Source: Pseudomonas sp. St316 (GTDB taxonomy: Bacteria > Pseudomonadota > Gammaproteobacteria > Pseudomonadales > Pseudomonadaceae). From it: DNA of 64,000 bases. Positions 17,971-27,713 of this stretch are shown here, piece by piece; the first letter of the stretch is position 1, and every line of letters starts with the position of its first letter. The DNA lies in NCBI RefSeq assembly GCF_018325905.1, contig NZ_AP021901.1, positions 2,046,001-2,110,000 of the forward strand, written 5' to 3'. The notes beneath the pieces are model-generated. The model was not told where the DNA came from, ran no database searches, and worked only from the letters and a program-made list of their open reading frames with translations. The translations under genes and the position numbers were made by a program.

Positions 17971-18155
17971 GCGTGATCCTGGGTTAATTTAGCGTCCTAA
18001 CGATGCGACCATTGCATCCTAAAGGCCCGATGCAGACGCCTGCGTGCGCATGCATAAGAGAGCCCGATCAGCCTGAGCCAGTCTGCGACAACCGAACCGT
18101 TACCCTAGCGGCAGATTGCTCGACCCCATCATTCGATAACTGTGCGGGCGTGCCC

Positions 18156-18626
18156 ATGATTACCCTGAAACTCAATGGAAAAGACCATCAACTGGATGTG
18201 ACCGAGGACATGCCGCTGCTGTGGGCTATTCGGGATGTGGCCGGTTACAACGGCACCAAATTCGGTTGCGGCATGGGCCTGTGTGGCGCCTGCACCATCC
18301 ACATCGACGGCGCCCCGGCGCGCAGCTGCATCACGCCCATCGGCTCGGTGAAAGGGCAGGACGTCAGCACCATCGACGGGCTTCACGCCGACCCGGTCGG
18401 GCAAATCGTCCAGAAGGCTTGGCTGGAGACCGCCGTGGCCCAGTGCGGTTACTGCCAGGGTGGGCAGATCATGTCCGCCACCGCGTTGCTCAAGACCAAT
18501 CCCAACCCGAGCGATGAGCAGATCGAAGAAGCCATGGTCGGCAACATCTGCCGCTGTGGTACCTACAACCGGATCAAGACCGCGATCCGCCAGGCTTCCA
18601 CTCACCTGAAGGAGGCCAAGGCATGA
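18156..18626 (+). CDS. [2Fe-2S] subunit of a molybdenum hydroxylase (IorA type)
   Basis: A 156-residue iron-sulfur subunit like isoquinoline 1-oxidoreductase alpha or the small subunit of aldehyde oxidases. The plant-type cluster ligands are C38, C43, C46 and C58 (GCGMGLCGACTIHI), and the second cluster ligands are C97, C100, C132 and C134 (CGYCQGG, CRCGTYNRI). It passes electrons from the molybdenum centre of the large subunit, whose gene overlaps by ATGA. The ATG at 18156 is the family-typical start (MITLKLNGK), although the ribosome binding site is weak. No FAD subunit gene accompanies it. Confidence 0.9.
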   Translation: MITLKLNGKDHQLDVTEDMPLLWAIRDVAGYNGTKFGCGMGLCGACTIHIDGAPARSCITPIGSVKGQDVSTIDGLHADPVGQIVQKAWLETAVAQCGYCQGGQIMSATALLKTNPNPSDEQIEEAMVGNICRCGTYNRIKTAIRQASTHLKEAKA

Positions 18627-20938
18627 GCCGCTTGCCCGATGATTTCGTGCTGAGCAACCTCAGCCGCCGTGGTTTCCTCAAGGGCGCGAGCGCCACCGGT
18701 GTGCTGGTGCTGGCGGCCACGTGGGGCTTGCCGGAGGCCTTTGCCGAGGAGAAGAAATTCGGCGCCGAGGGCATGCCCCATGGCGCGGTCGATGACCCGA
18801 AGGTGTACGTCAGCATTGCCGCCGATGGCAGTGTGACCGTGATCTGTAACCGTTCGGAAATGGGCCAGGGTGTGCGCACCAGCCTGAGCATGGTCGTGGC
18901 TGATGAGCTGGACGCGGACTGGGCGCGCGTCAAGGTACAGCAGGCGCCGGCCGATGAGGCGCGTTTCGGCAACCAGGACACCGATGGCTCGCGCAGCATG
19001 CGTCACTGGTACGAGCCGATGCGCCGTTGCGGTGCCGCCGCCCGGACGATGCTGGAGCTGGCCGCTGCCGCACAGTGGAAGGTGCCGGTGGGTGAGTGCC
19101 ATGCGCAACTGCACAAAGTGCTGCATCAGCCTTCGGGGCGTGAACTGGGTTATGGCGAATTGGCCGCCGCCGCCAGTGCCTTGCCAGTGCCGGCCCGTGA
19201 AAGCTTGCGTCTCAAGCAGCCATCGGAGTTTCGTTATATCGGCAAGGACGCGAGCCGGGCCATCGATGGCGCGGACATCGTCAACGGTCGTGCCGTATTT
19301 GGTGCCGATGTGCATTTGGACGGCATGCTCTACGCCGTCATCGCGCGTCCGCCGGTCTATGGTGGCAAGGTCAAGAGCGTGGACAGCAGCGCGGCGCTGA
19401 AAGTACCGGGCGTGCTCAAGGTGGTGCAGATCGAAGGGCGCCCGCTACCCTCGGAGTTCCAGCCGTTGGGCGGCGTGGCGGTGGTGGCGAAGAACACCTG
19501 GGCGGCGATCAAGGGCCGCGAAGCGCTGAAAATCCAGTGGGACGACGGCCCGAATGCCGGTTATGACTCCATTGCCTATCGCAAGGAGCTGGAAGCGGCG
19601 GCCCTCAAGCCCGGAAAAGTCGTGCGCAGCAGTGGCGACCTCGACGACGCGCTGGCCAAGGCCGACTCGACCCTGGAAGCAGCGTATTACTTGCCTCACC
19701 TGTCCCAATCACCGATGGAGCCGATGGTTGCCGTTGCCCGGTTCAAGGACGGCCAATGCGAGGCCTGGGCACCGAGCCAGGCACCGCAGGTGACCCGCGA
19801 ACGTGTCGCTGAGCGCCTGGGCATCCCTTTTGAGAAGGTCACGGTGAACATCACGTTGCTGGGCGGCGGTTTCGGACGCAAGTCCAAACCCGACTTTGTC
19901 GTCGAGGCAGCGGTGCTGGCCAAAGAATTTCCCGGTCAGGCAGTACGGGTGCAATGGACCCGCGAGGACGACATCCATCACTCGTATTTCCACACGGTAT
20001 CGGCCGAATACCTCAAGGCCGGCCTGAATCAGGACGGTATGCCGTCCGGCTGGCTGCATCGCACCGTGGCTCCGAGCATCACCGCACTGTTTGCGCCGGG
20101 CATGACCCACGAGGCGCCGTTCGAAATAGGCATGGGCGTGACCAACATGGCCTACGCCATTCCCAACCTGCGCCTGGAAAATCCTGAAGCGGTGGCCCAC
20201 ACCCGGGTTGGCTGGTATCGCTCGGTGTCGAACATTCCCCACGGATTTGCGATCCAGAGTTTCATCGACGAATTGGCCCACAAGGCCGGTCAGGATCCAC
20301 TGAAGTACCAGGTCAAACTGCTCGGGCCGGACCGTAAGATCGATCCACGTACGTTGAGCGAAGAATGGAACTATGGCGAGTCCCCCGAGCGTTATCCGAT
20401 AGATACGGCGCGGATCCGCACGGTGCTGGAAACCGCCGCGAAGGCCGCCGGTTGGGGCCGGGAACTGCCCAAGGGCCGTGGCCTTGGGCTGGCGGTGCAC
20501 TACAGCTTCGTCACTTACGTGGCGGCGGTGATCGAGGTGGAGGTCAAGGACGATGGCACGGTGATCGTGCACAAGGCGGACATCGCCGTGGATTGCGGTC
20601 CGCAGATCAACCCTGAACGCATCCGCTCACAGTTCGAAGGCGCCTGCGTCATGGGCCTGGGCAATGCCATGGTAGGCGAAATCAGCTTCAAGGACGGCAA
20701 GGTGCAGCAGGACAATTTCCATATGTACGAAGTGGCGCGCATGTCCCTGGCGCCCAAGGAAGTGGCGGTGCATCTGGTCACGCCGCCGGGTGAGGTGCCG
20801 TTGGGCGGTGTTGGCGAGCCGGGCGTGCCGCCGATTGCGCCAGCGCTGTGCAACGCGATTTTCGCTGCCACCGGCAAGCGTATTCGTAGCCTGCCCGTGC
20901 GCTATCAGCTGCAAGGCTGGCAGCAGGCGAAGGCCTGA
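18623..20938 (+). CDS. Molybdopterin subunit of a periplasmic aldehyde/N-heterocycle oxidoreductase (IorB type)
   Basis: A 771-residue large subunit of the xanthine oxidase family. It begins with a twin-arginine signal (SRRGFLKGASATGVLVLAA), so the folded complex is likely exported to the periplasm, carrying the small subunit along. Visible motifs are GGGFGRKS, which binds the molybdopterin cytosine dinucleotide cofactor, and GEPGVPPIAPA near the C-terminus, with the base Glu expected for catalysis. Family members oxidise isoquinoline, aldehydes or nicotinate-like rings; the substrate is not determined here. It is coupled to the xdhC-like gene by TGATG. Confidence 0.9.
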   Translation: MSRLPDDFVLSNLSRRGFLKGASATGVLVLAATWGLPEAFAEEKKFGAEGMPHGAVDDPKVYVSIAADGSVTVICNRSEMGQGVRTSLSMVVADELDADWARVKVQQAPADEARFGNQDTDGSRSMRHWYEPMRRCGAAARTMLELAAAAQWKVPVGECHAQLHKVLHQPSGRELGYGELAAAASALPVPARESLRLKQPSEFRYIGKDASRAIDGADIVNGRAVFGADVHLDGMLYAVIARPPVYGGKVKSVDSSAALKVPGVLKVVQIEGRPLPSEFQPLGGVAVVAKNTWAAIKGREALKIQWDDGPNAGYDSIAYRKELEAAALKPGKVVRSSGDLDDALAKADSTLEAAYYLPHLSQSPMEPMVAVARFKDGQCEAWAPSQAPQVTRERVAERLGIPFEKVTVNITLLGGGFGRKSKPDFVVEAAVLAKEFPGQAVRVQWTREDDIHHSYFHTVSAEYLKAGLNQDGMPSGWLHRTVAPSITALFAPGMTHEAPFEIGMGVTNMAYAIPNLRLENPEAVAHTRVGWYRSVSNIPHGFAIQSFIDELAHKAGQDPLKYQVKLLGPDRKIDPRTLSEEWNYGESPERYPIDTARIRTVLETAAKAAGWGRELPKGRGLGLAVHYSFVTYVAAVIEVEVKDDGTVIVHKADIAVDCGPQINPERIRSQFEGACVMGLGNAMVGEISFKDGKVQQDNFHMYEVARMSLAPKEVAVHLVTPPGEVPLGGVGEPGVPPIAPALCNAIFAATGKRIRSLPVRYQLQGWQQAKA

Positions 20939-21909
20939 TGGACAGCGTTGATCTGAATGTCCTGCGCAGCGTGCTTGAGTGGCGCCGCGCCGGGCAGCGG
21001 GTGGTGTTGTTCACTGTGGTCCAGACCTGGGGCACCGCGCCAAGGCCGCCGGGGGCGATGCTGGCCCTGCGCGAAGATGGCGTGGTGATTGGTTCGGTGT
21101 CGGGCGGTTGTGTCGAGGATGATCTGATCGCCCGGCTGCACGACGGTCGCATTCCGGCGGACGGTCCGCCGGTGCAACTGATCACCTATGGCGTCACCCG
21201 CGAAGAAGCGGCGCGTTTCGGCCTGCCGTGTGGCGGCACCCTGCGCCTGACCGAAGAGCGGGTGGGCGACCCACACTGGGTCGCGCAATTGCTGGAACGC
21301 TGCGAGGCCCATGAAATCGTCGCCCGTGAGCTGGCAGTCGCCAGTGGCAACGTGATCCTGACCCCGGCCAGCAAGACCGACGTCCTGGTATTCGATGGGC
21401 AGGTCCTGCGGGCCATATACGGTCCACGTTGGCGGCTGCTGCTGATCGGCGCGGGGCAACTGTCGCGCTACGTGGCGCAAATGGCCCGACTGCTGGACTT
21501 CGAAGTGCTGATTTGCGATCCGCGCAAGGAGTTTGTCTATGGTTGGGAAGAGCAGCACGGCCGCTTCGTCTCGGGGATGCCCGATGAAGCGGTGTTGAGC
21601 ATCCAGACCGACGAGCGCACCGCCATTGTGGCCTTGACCCATGACCCACGCCTGGACGACATGGCGTTGCTCACGGCCCTGGACTCCAAGGCTTTTTATG
21701 TCGGCGCGCTGGGCTCGCGGGTCAACAGCCAGAAGCGCCGGGATAATCTGGCTCAGCTAGGCTTGTCAGCAGAGGCCATTGAACGCTTGCATGGACCCAT
21801 CGGCTTGCACATCGGCAGTCACACCCCGGCGGAAATCGCCTTGTCGCTGCTGGCCGAAATCGTGGCCATCAAGAATGGCGTAGAACTACGGCAGAAAAAG
21901 TCGCTGTAA
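20938..21909 (+). CDS. XdhC/CoxI-family molybdenum cofactor insertion protein
   Basis: A 323-residue protein of the XdhC family, which binds mature molybdenum cofactor, helps add the terminal sulfur and delivers it to xanthine-oxidase-type enzymes. The N-terminal XdhC_CoxI domain has SVSGGCVEDD and GLPCGGT, and the C-terminal Rossmann domain has LLLIGAGQLSRYVAQMARLL and GALGSR. It directly follows the large subunit gene, so it is the likely dedicated chaperone of that enzyme. Confidence 0.9.
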   Translation: MDSVDLNVLRSVLEWRRAGQRVVLFTVVQTWGTAPRPPGAMLALREDGVVIGSVSGGCVEDDLIARLHDGRIPADGPPVQLITYGVTREEAARFGLPCGGTLRLTEERVGDPHWVAQLLERCEAHEIVARELAVASGNVILTPASKTDVLVFDGQVLRAIYGPRWRLLLIGAGQLSRYVAQMARLLDFEVLICDPRKEFVYGWEEQHGRFVSGMPDEAVLSIQTDERTAIVALTHDPRLDDMALLTALDSKAFYVGALGSRVNSQKRRDNLAQLGLSAEAIERLHGPIGLHIGSHTPAEIALSLLAEIVAIKNGVELRQKKSL

Positions 21910-21929
21910 GCCGTGGGTGAGGAGGGCGT

Positions 21930-22520
21930 ATGAGCGAGTCGATTGGCGTGATCATTCTGGCGGCCGGATCGGGCAGCCGTTTTCGCCGCATTGCAGGCCC
22001 GGACAAGGATAAATTGCTGGCTGACTGCACCGGGCGTGACGGTGCCGTGCGGTCGGTGATCGAGCAGGTTCTGGTGAACCTGCCTGCCTCCCTGGAAAAA
22101 CGCCTGCTGGTGACGAGCAAGGAGCGGCCGCAAGCCATTCGCATGGCCCAGGCCTATGGTTGCGATTTCGTGGAGCTGGACTCCCCCGGCCTGGGCGACA
22201 GCATTGCCGCCGGTGTCCGGGCCTGTCCGGAGCTTGATGGCTGGCTGATGGTCCTGGGTGACATGCCCTTCATCTTGCCGTCGAGCATCGAACAGGTGGT
22301 GGCGGGGATCCGCGCGGACGGCATCAGTGTGCCGGTGCTTGCAGGTGAGTACGGGCACCCGGTGGGATTCGGCCGCGGGTTTGGGCCGAAACTGATGGCA
22401 TTGACCGGCGAACGGGGGGCTAAGGCATTGTTTGCCGGGGCGCAAGTGGTCGAAGTGCCGGTGGATGACCCCGGCGTGACGTGGGATGTCGATGTGCCAG
22501 AGGCACTGGCCTTCAAATAA
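21930..22520 (+). CDS. MobA-like nucleotidyltransferase (MocA type, molybdenum cofactor cytidylyltransferase)
   Basis: A 196-residue NTP transferase with the motif ILAAGSGSRFRRI near the N-terminus and LGDMPFI for metal binding. In xanthine-oxidase-type operons such genes usually make molybdopterin cytosine dinucleotide, the cofactor form used by IorB-like enzymes, so MocA is a better guess than MobA. The typical Gly after Arg in LAAGxGxRxG is replaced by Arg-Ile residues, a small deviation. It is the last gene before the 173-bp repeat array. Confidence 0.85.
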   Translation: MSESIGVIILAAGSGSRFRRIAGPDKDKLLADCTGRDGAVRSVIEQVLVNLPASLEKRLLVTSKERPQAIRMAQAYGCDFVELDSPGLGDSIAAGVRACPELDGWLMVLGDMPFILPSSIEQVVAGIRADGISVPVLAGEYGHPVGFGRGFGPKLMALTGERGAKALFAGAQVVEVPVDDPGVTWDVDVPEALAFK

Positions 22521-22538
22521 CAGGCGACGCAGAATCCA

Positions 22539-23715
22539 GTGGGAGCGAGCTTGCTCGCGATAGCGGTCTGGCATTCAGCCTTGATGCAAGCTGACCCGAC
22601 GCCATCGCGAGCAAGCTCGGCTCCCACATTGGATTTTCAGGTGGGCATGAGTCTTGTGTCTGGTCCCAGACCCTCTGTGGGCACAAGTCTTGTGCCTGGC
22701 CCCACCCCCCTGTGGGAGCGAGCTTGCTCGCGATAGCGGTCTGGCATTCAGCCTTGATGCAAGCTGACCCGACGCCATCGCGAGCAAGCTCGGCTCCCAC
22801 ATTGGATTTTCAGGTGGGCATGAGTCTTGTGTCTGGTCCCAGACCCTCTGTGGGCACAAGTCTTGTGCCTGGCCCCACCCCCCTGTGGGAGCGAGCTTGC
22901 TCGCGATAGCGGTCTGGCATTCAGTATTGATGCAAGCTGATCCGACGCCATCGCGAGCAAGCTCGGCTCCCACATTGGATTTTCAGGTGGGCATGAGTCT
23001 TGTGTCTGGTCCCAGACCCTCTGTGGCACAAGTCTTGTGCCTGGCCCCAGCCCCCTGTGGGAGCGAGCTTGCTCGCGAAAGCGGTCTGGCATTCAGTATT
23101 GATGCAAGCTGACCCGACGCCATCGCGAGCAAGCTCGGCTCCCACATTGGATTTTCAGGTGGGCATGAGTCTTGTGTCTGGTCCCAGACCCTCTGTGGGC
23201 ACAAGTCTTGTGCCTGGCCCCACCCCCCTGTGGGAGCGAGCTTGCTCGCGATAGCGGTCTGGCATTCAGTATTGATGCAAGCTGATCCGACGCCATCGCG
23301 AGCAAGCTCGGCTCCCACATTGGATTTTCAGGTGGGCATGAGTCTTGTGTCTGGTCCCAGACGCTCTGTGGGCACAAGTCTTGTGCCTGGCCCCACCCCC
23401 CTGTGGGAGCGAGCTTGCTCGCGATAGCGGTCTGGCATTCAGTATTGATGCAAGCTGATCCGACGCCATCGCGAGCAAGCTCGGCTCTCACATTGGATTT
23501 TCAGGTGGGCATGAGTCTTGTGTCTGGTCCCAGACCCTCTGTGGGCACAAGTCTTGTGCCTGGCCCCACCCCCCTGTGGGAGCGAGCTTGCTCGCGAAAG
23601 CGGTCTGGCATTCAGTATTGATGCAAGCTGATCCGACGCCATCGCGAGCAAGCTCGGCTCTCACATTGGATTTTCAGGTGGGCATGAGTCTTGTGTCTGG
23701 CCCGGCCCCCTGTGG
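22539..23715. repeat. Tandem array of seven 173-bp units, each carrying an inverted REP pair
   Basis: Units begin at 22539, 22712, 22885, 23057, 23230, 23403 and 23576 with GTGGGAGCGAGCTTGCTCGC. The period is 173 bp (172 in the third unit, which lost one G in the CTGTGGG tract). Each unit holds a plus REP, an inverted REP about 50 bp later, the palindrome GTCTGG-TC-CCAGAC, and GGCACAAG-T-CTTGTGCC. The third unit has lost the first G of the latter. Unit differences are few: units 1-2 read GCCTTGATGC where the rest read GTATTGATGC, units 4 and 7 read GCGAAAGCGG where the rest read GCGATAGCGG, and units 6-7 have GCTCTCAC in place of GCTCCCAC. The seventh unit diverges after 23698. Confidence 0.97.
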
Positions 23716-23764
23716 GTATAAGTCTTCATGGTTCCAGACCCACAGTGGATAAGTTTGAAGGCAT

Positions 23765-23802
23765 AAAAAAGCCCCGCCTGGCATGACCAGGCGGGGCTTT
23801 TT
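23765..23802. terminator. Bidirectional terminator between the REP array and rne
   Basis: AAAAAAGCCCCGCCTGG-CATGA-CCAGGCGGGGCTTTTT: an 11-base-pair stem with A-run and T-run on either side. It ends rne transcription (minus strand) 15 bases after its stop and also shields rne from reads coming through the array. Confidence 0.95.
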
Positions 23803-23816
23803 ACTGGGCGGTGGGA

Positions 23817-26800
23817 TCAGGCGTGAGGTTTAGGCTCGTGCTCTTTTTCCAGGGCTTCAGTATGACGCGGCACGACTTCTTCAGCGGTGTGCTGAGGTTC
23901 GTCGAATGTCGGAGCCGATTCAGTCGGGGTCTCGGCGACCGGAGCAGGGGCTGCCTCGGCGACTTCTTCCACGGCTGGAGCTGGCTCGGCAGCAGGCGCT
24001 TGAGCGGCGGCAGCGGCAGCTTGTTCGGCTTCCTTCTGCAGACGCTCGGCTTCACGCTTGCGACGACGCACTTCACGCGGATCGTTCGGCGCGCGGCCAT
24101 TCGCGGTCAGGGCGCTGGCAGGTGCTGGCTCTTCAACCGGGGCAGGTGCTTCGACAACCACGGGTGCTTCGACCACTGGAGCAGGCTCGACCACTTCTGG
24201 CTCGACTGCTTTCACAGGCTCTGGTGTCGGTTCTGGCTCGACAACAGGTGCCGGTGCCGCTGGCTCGGCGGTCCAGTTGAACGCAGTCTGCTCCTCGCGG
24301 GCAGGCTCTGGTGCCTTTTCCTCGGCCGGTGTTTCGAAGGCCGGCTCAGCGGCTACCACTGGCTGCTCGACGACCGGTGCAGGCTCGGCGACCACTTCAG
24401 TTTCAGCAACCTGGGCTTCATGGGCCGGGGCGACTTCCACTTCTGGCGAAGCAGTGGCTTCTACCGGGGTAGTGGCTTCTACCACCGGAGCTTCGGCAAC
24501 TGGCGCGCTTTCCACCGCAGCGGTAGCGCGTTCGGCTTGTTCGTGAGCCTGGGCTTCGGCCGGGGCGCTGATTGCGCTGCTGGCAACGGCCGCGGTCACG
24601 GCCAGGCCGGCAGCCAGGTCGGCAGCGCTTGGCGCTTCAGTGTTCTCGGTGGACTCGGACTCTTCCGAGCCTTCGATCACGTTGCCGTTAGCGTCGCGCT
24701 GACGCTCACGACGGTTGCTGCGACGACGCTGGCCACGGGAGCGGCGACGTGGACGATCGCCTTCGGCGGTGTCCTGGCCGTCTTCCTGCAACTGCTCTTC
24801 GGTGTTCAGCTCTTCTTCTTCGCTGGCGGCGGCGGCTGCCTGCTCGGCACGTGGCTGACGCTCTTCACGTGGAGGGCGTGGTGCGCGTTCTTCACGAGGC
24901 TGGCGGGCCGGACGCTCTTCAGCGGTGGCGGCTGCAACGGCCGGGGCGGCATCCAGTGGCTCGCGCAGTTCGCGAACACGCTCTTCACGCTCGCCACGTG
25001 GCTTGCGATCTTCACGCGGTGCGCGCGGCTGGCGTTCTTCACGCGGCGGACGCGGTGCACGCTCTTCGCGGGCTACGGCTGGCGCTTCCTCACGGGCTTC
25101 GCGCGGCTGACGCTCTTCACGCGGCTCGCGTGGCGCACGTTCTTCACGCGGTGCACGCTCTTCGCGAGGTTTGCGTTCTTCGTCACGACGACCGTTGCGG
25201 TTGCGGGTCTGCTGGCGACCGTTACGGCGTTCCTCGTTGCGGGCAGGACGCTCGGTCGCGGCGGGCTTGGCGACGACGGCTGGGGCAGCAGGTTCTTCCT
25301 TGGTGGCGAACAGGCTGACCAGCGACTTCACCAGGCCTTTGAACAGGCTAGGTTCTGGTGCGGCGGCCGGGGCGGCAACCGGAGCGGCCACTTCGGTCGG
25401 AACCGGAGCGTTGGCGCGGGCCGGAGCGGTCTTGACCGCTGCTTCCTGGCGAACCAGGGTGCGAGTGGCGGCGGCCGGCTGGACTTCTTCCACTTCGGCA
25501 GCGGCTGCGGCGATTTCGTAGCTGGACTGGTTGGTGTGGGCTTCCGGGCTGTCATCGCGCAGGCGCTGCACTTCGAAGTGCGGCGTCTCGAGGTGATCGT
25601 TCGGCAGGATGACGATACGAGCGCGGGTGCGCAGTTCGATCTTGGTGATCGAGTTGCGTTTTTCGTTGAGCAGGAACGCGGCCACCGGGATCGGCACCTG
25701 GGCGCGAACTTCGGCGGTGCGGTCTTTCAGGGCTTCTTCTTCGATCAGGCGCAGGATCGCCAGGGACAGCGACTCGACGTCACGGATGATGCCGGTGCCG
25801 TTGCAACGCGGGCAAACGATGCCGCTGCTTTCGCCCAGGGACGGACGCAGGCGCTGACGGGACATTTCCAGCAGGCCGAAGCGCGAGATGCGGCCGACCT
25901 GTACGCGAGCGCGGTCGGCTTCCAGGCATTCACGGACCTTTTCTTCCACGGCGCGCTGGTTCTTGGCCGGGGTCATGTCGATGAAGTCGATGACGATCAG
26001 GCCGCCGATGTCGCGCAGGCGCAACTGACGGGCAATTTCTTCGGCGGCTTCAAGGTTGGTCTGCAGGGCGGTTTCTTCGATGTCGCTGCCTTTGGTGGCG
26101 CGGGCCGAGTTGATGTCGATGGACACCAGGGCTTCGGTCGGGTCGATGACGATGGAGCCGCCGGACGGCAGTTCGACGACACGCTGGAAGGCGGTCTCGA
26201 TCTGGCTTTCGATCTGGAAACGGTTGAACAGCGGAACGCTGTCTTCGTAGAGCTTGATCTTGCTGGCGTACTGCGGCATCACCTGGCGAATGAAGGTCAG
26301 GGCTTCATCCTGGGCTTCGACGCTGTCGATCAGCACTTCGCCGATGTCCTGGCGCAGGTAATCGCGGATGGCGCGGATGATCACGTTGCTTTCCTGGTAG
26401 ATCAGGAACGGCGCGGAGCGATCCAGCGAGGCTTCTTTGATGGCGGTCCACAGTTGCAGCAGGTAGTCGAGGTCCCACTGCATTTCTTCGCTGCTGCGGC
26501 CAAGGCCAGCAGTGCGAACGATCAGGCCCATGTCAGCCGGGGCAACCAGGCCGTTCAGGGCTTCACGCAGTTCGTTACGCTCTTCGCCTTCGATGCGGCG
26601 GGAGATGCCACCGGCGCGAGGGTTGTTCGGCATCAGGACCAGGTAACGGCCGGCCAGGCTGATGAAGGTGGTCAGGGCGGCGCCCTTGTTGCCACGTTCT
26701 TCTTTTTCGACCTGAACGATGACTTCCTGGCCTTCGCTCAGGACGTCCTTGATATTGACGCGGCCTTCAGGGGCCTTCTTGAAATATTCGCGGGAGATTT

Positions 26801-27014
26801 CTTTGAGGGGCAGGAAGCCGTGGCGCTCGGAGCCGAAATCGACAAAGGCAGCCTCAAGGCTTGGTTCGATGCGAGTAATCCGGCCTTTATAGATGTTGGC
26901 CTTCTTCTGCTCGCGTGCACCGGATTCGATATCCAGGTCGTAGAGGCGCTGGCCGTCTACCAGTGCAACACGCAACTCTTCGGGTTGAGTTGCGTTAATC
27001 AGCATTCTTTTCAT
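23817..27014 (-). CDS. rne: Ribonuclease E
   Basis: A 1065-residue endoribonuclease, the scaffold of the RNA degradosome and main mRNA decay and rRNA/tRNA processing enzyme. The N-terminal half is the catalytic part: [10 protein letters not shown] start, S1 domain (about 35-120), [13 protein letters not shown] with metal-binding Asp, and the zinc-link CPRCNGTG. The C-terminal half is low-complexity, rich in Arg-Glu-Glu-Arg repeats ([11 protein letters not shown]) and then Pro, Ala, Glu and Val, as expected for RNA and partner binding. The start at 27014 matches E. coli Rne exactly. A very long leader precedes it. Confidence 0.96.
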   Translation of the reverse strand: MKRMLINATQPEELRVALVDGQRLYDLDIESGAREQKKANIYKGRITRIEPSLEAAFVDFGSERHGFLPLKEISREYFKKAPEGRVNIKDVLSEGQEVIVQVEKEERGNKGAALTTFISLAGRYLVLMPNNPRAGGISRRIEGEERNELREALNGLVAPADMGLIVRTAGLGRSSEEMQWDLDYLLQLWTAIKEASLDRSAPFLIYQESNVIIRAIRDYLRQDIGEVLIDSVEAQDEALTFIRQVMPQYASKIKLYEDSVPLFNRFQIESQIETAFQRVVELPSGGSIVIDPTEALVSIDINSARATKGSDIEETALQTNLEAAEEIARQLRLRDIGGLIVIDFIDMTPAKNQRAVEEKVRECLEADRARVQVGRISRFGLLEMSRQRLRPSLGESSGIVCPRCNGTGIIRDVESLSLAILRLIEEEALKDRTAEVRAQVPIPVAAFLLNEKRNSITKIELRTRARIVILPNDHLETPHFEVQRLRDDSPEAHTNQSSYEIAAAAAEVEEVQPAAATRTLVRQEAAVKTAPARANAPVPTEVAAPVAAPAAAPEPSLFKGLVKSLVSLFATKEEPAAPAVVAKPAATERPARNEERRNGRQQTRNRNGRRDEERKPREERAPREERAPREPREERQPREAREEAPAVAREERAPRPPREERQPRAPREDRKPRGEREERVRELREPLDAAPAVAAATAEERPARQPREERAPRPPREERQPRAEQAAAAASEEEELNTEEQLQEDGQDTAEGDRPRRRSRGQRRRSNRRERQRDANGNVIEGSEESESTENTEAPSAADLAAGLAVTAAVASSAISAPAEAQAHEQAERATAAVESAPVAEAPVVEATTPVEATASPEVEVAPAHEAQVAETEVVAEPAPVVEQPVVAAEPAFETPAEEKAPEPAREEQTAFNWTAEPAAPAPVVEPEPTPEPVKAVEPEVVEPAPVVEAPVVVEAPAPVEEPAPASALTANGRAPNDPREVRRRKREAERLQKEAEQAAAAAAQAPAAEPAPAVEEVAEAAPAPVAETPTESAPTFDEPQHTAEEVVPRHTEALEKEHEPKPHA

Positions 27015-27026
27015 GTAGTACCGTCG

Positions 27027-27046
27027 GTTTCCGGGCTGCCGGAAAC
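27027..27046 (-). promoter_or_regulatory. Leader hairpin just upstream of the rne start codon
   Basis: GTTTCCGG-GCTG-CCGGAAAC is a perfect 8-base-pair stem with a four-base loop whose edge lies 12 bases from the rne ATG. In E. coli, hairpins of the rne leader are the sites through which the enzyme senses and destroys its own mRNA; a like role here is inference. Confidence 0.55.
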
Positions 27047-27655
27047 GGCGTTCGGCACACACGACTTCTCACGGTCGGTGTCAGGTGCGTCCTGGAGATG
27101 GCGGGGCCACTCCAGTGTCCAGCGAGTTCGGCCCAATGATGGCGAAGTCGCGACGGACGCGTCCTGCTTGCTGGTACTCAAGCACTCAGTCAGGAGGAGG
27201 AATCAACCGGCGTCTGTGGACGAGATGAAGCGTCTAAATATAAGCCTAGTGCTACACAGTCCGACGGTTGTACATCTCCACCCTACACGTATCCCTGATA
27301 ATTCGGGTGCTGCCGCGCGCAGAATCCGCAGCGGGTTGGCATTTACCGTGAGCTCCGGAAGGGGAGGTCACGCATCATGGCTCATTTAGGCGTTGTTTCC
27401 GAAGCTCTCGCTCGGGGTCGTTCGCAGCTGACTGCACTTTGTGAACTGGCCGTGAATGTGGCGCGCAAGGCGAGTCAAAACTCTGCTTTGCGGCGTATTT
27501 CAGGCCTCATGTCACCTGCGCTCGTTACACCTGAAAACTCTACCGTTACGTAGCGAAAGCCCCGTAGGACGGCCTCTCGTCCTCGTGAATTGCGTTGGTC
27601 AGGGCCGGTTTTTGACCGCTGGTCCACTGTCCAGCCACTTTTGGCGGCGTTCGCG

Positions 27656-27684
27656 ACTATAGCAGCAATGATTAAGTGCTTCAA
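27656..27684 (-). promoter_or_regulatory. Sigma-70 promoter for rne
   Basis: On the minus strand TTGAAG (27684-27679), a 17-bp spacer and TATAGT (27661-27656) form a good housekeeping promoter. It points toward rne and would start transcription near 27649, giving a leader of about 635 nt. Confidence 0.65.
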
Positions 27685-27713
27685 TTCCATAAAAAATTGT
27701 TATGATCGCCGCC

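Larger units (their letters stand above)
27015..27713. other. Divergent rne-rluC intergenic region with long rne leader
   Basis: About 700 bases without a credible gene separate the divergent starts of rne and rluC. Most of it would be the 5' untranslated region of rne if transcription starts at the promoter at 27656-27684. E. coli rne also has a long leader (about 360 nt) through which RNase E controls its own mRNA. Only short open frames occur, and none shows family likeness. Confidence 0.7.

Noticed and set aside
22513..23651. Many short frames starting MGASLLAIAV or MGAELARDGVG
   Set aside because: They arise from the REP sequence itself in different frames, and recur at every REP pair in the window.
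22539..23715. Possible CRISPR array
   Set aside because: Units are 173 bp and nearly identical throughout, with no unique spacers and no cas genes; they contain REP cores.
23811..27389. A 1192-codon open frame on the plus strand opposite rne
   Set aside because: It is the antisense of RNase E; the Phe/Arg/Gly-rich translation comes from the Ala/Glu/Pro-rich codons of rne, and no family is recognised.
27456..27662. Short plus-strand ORF in the rne leader region
   Set aside because: No family likeness, no clear ribosome binding site, and it is antisense to the predicted rne leader.
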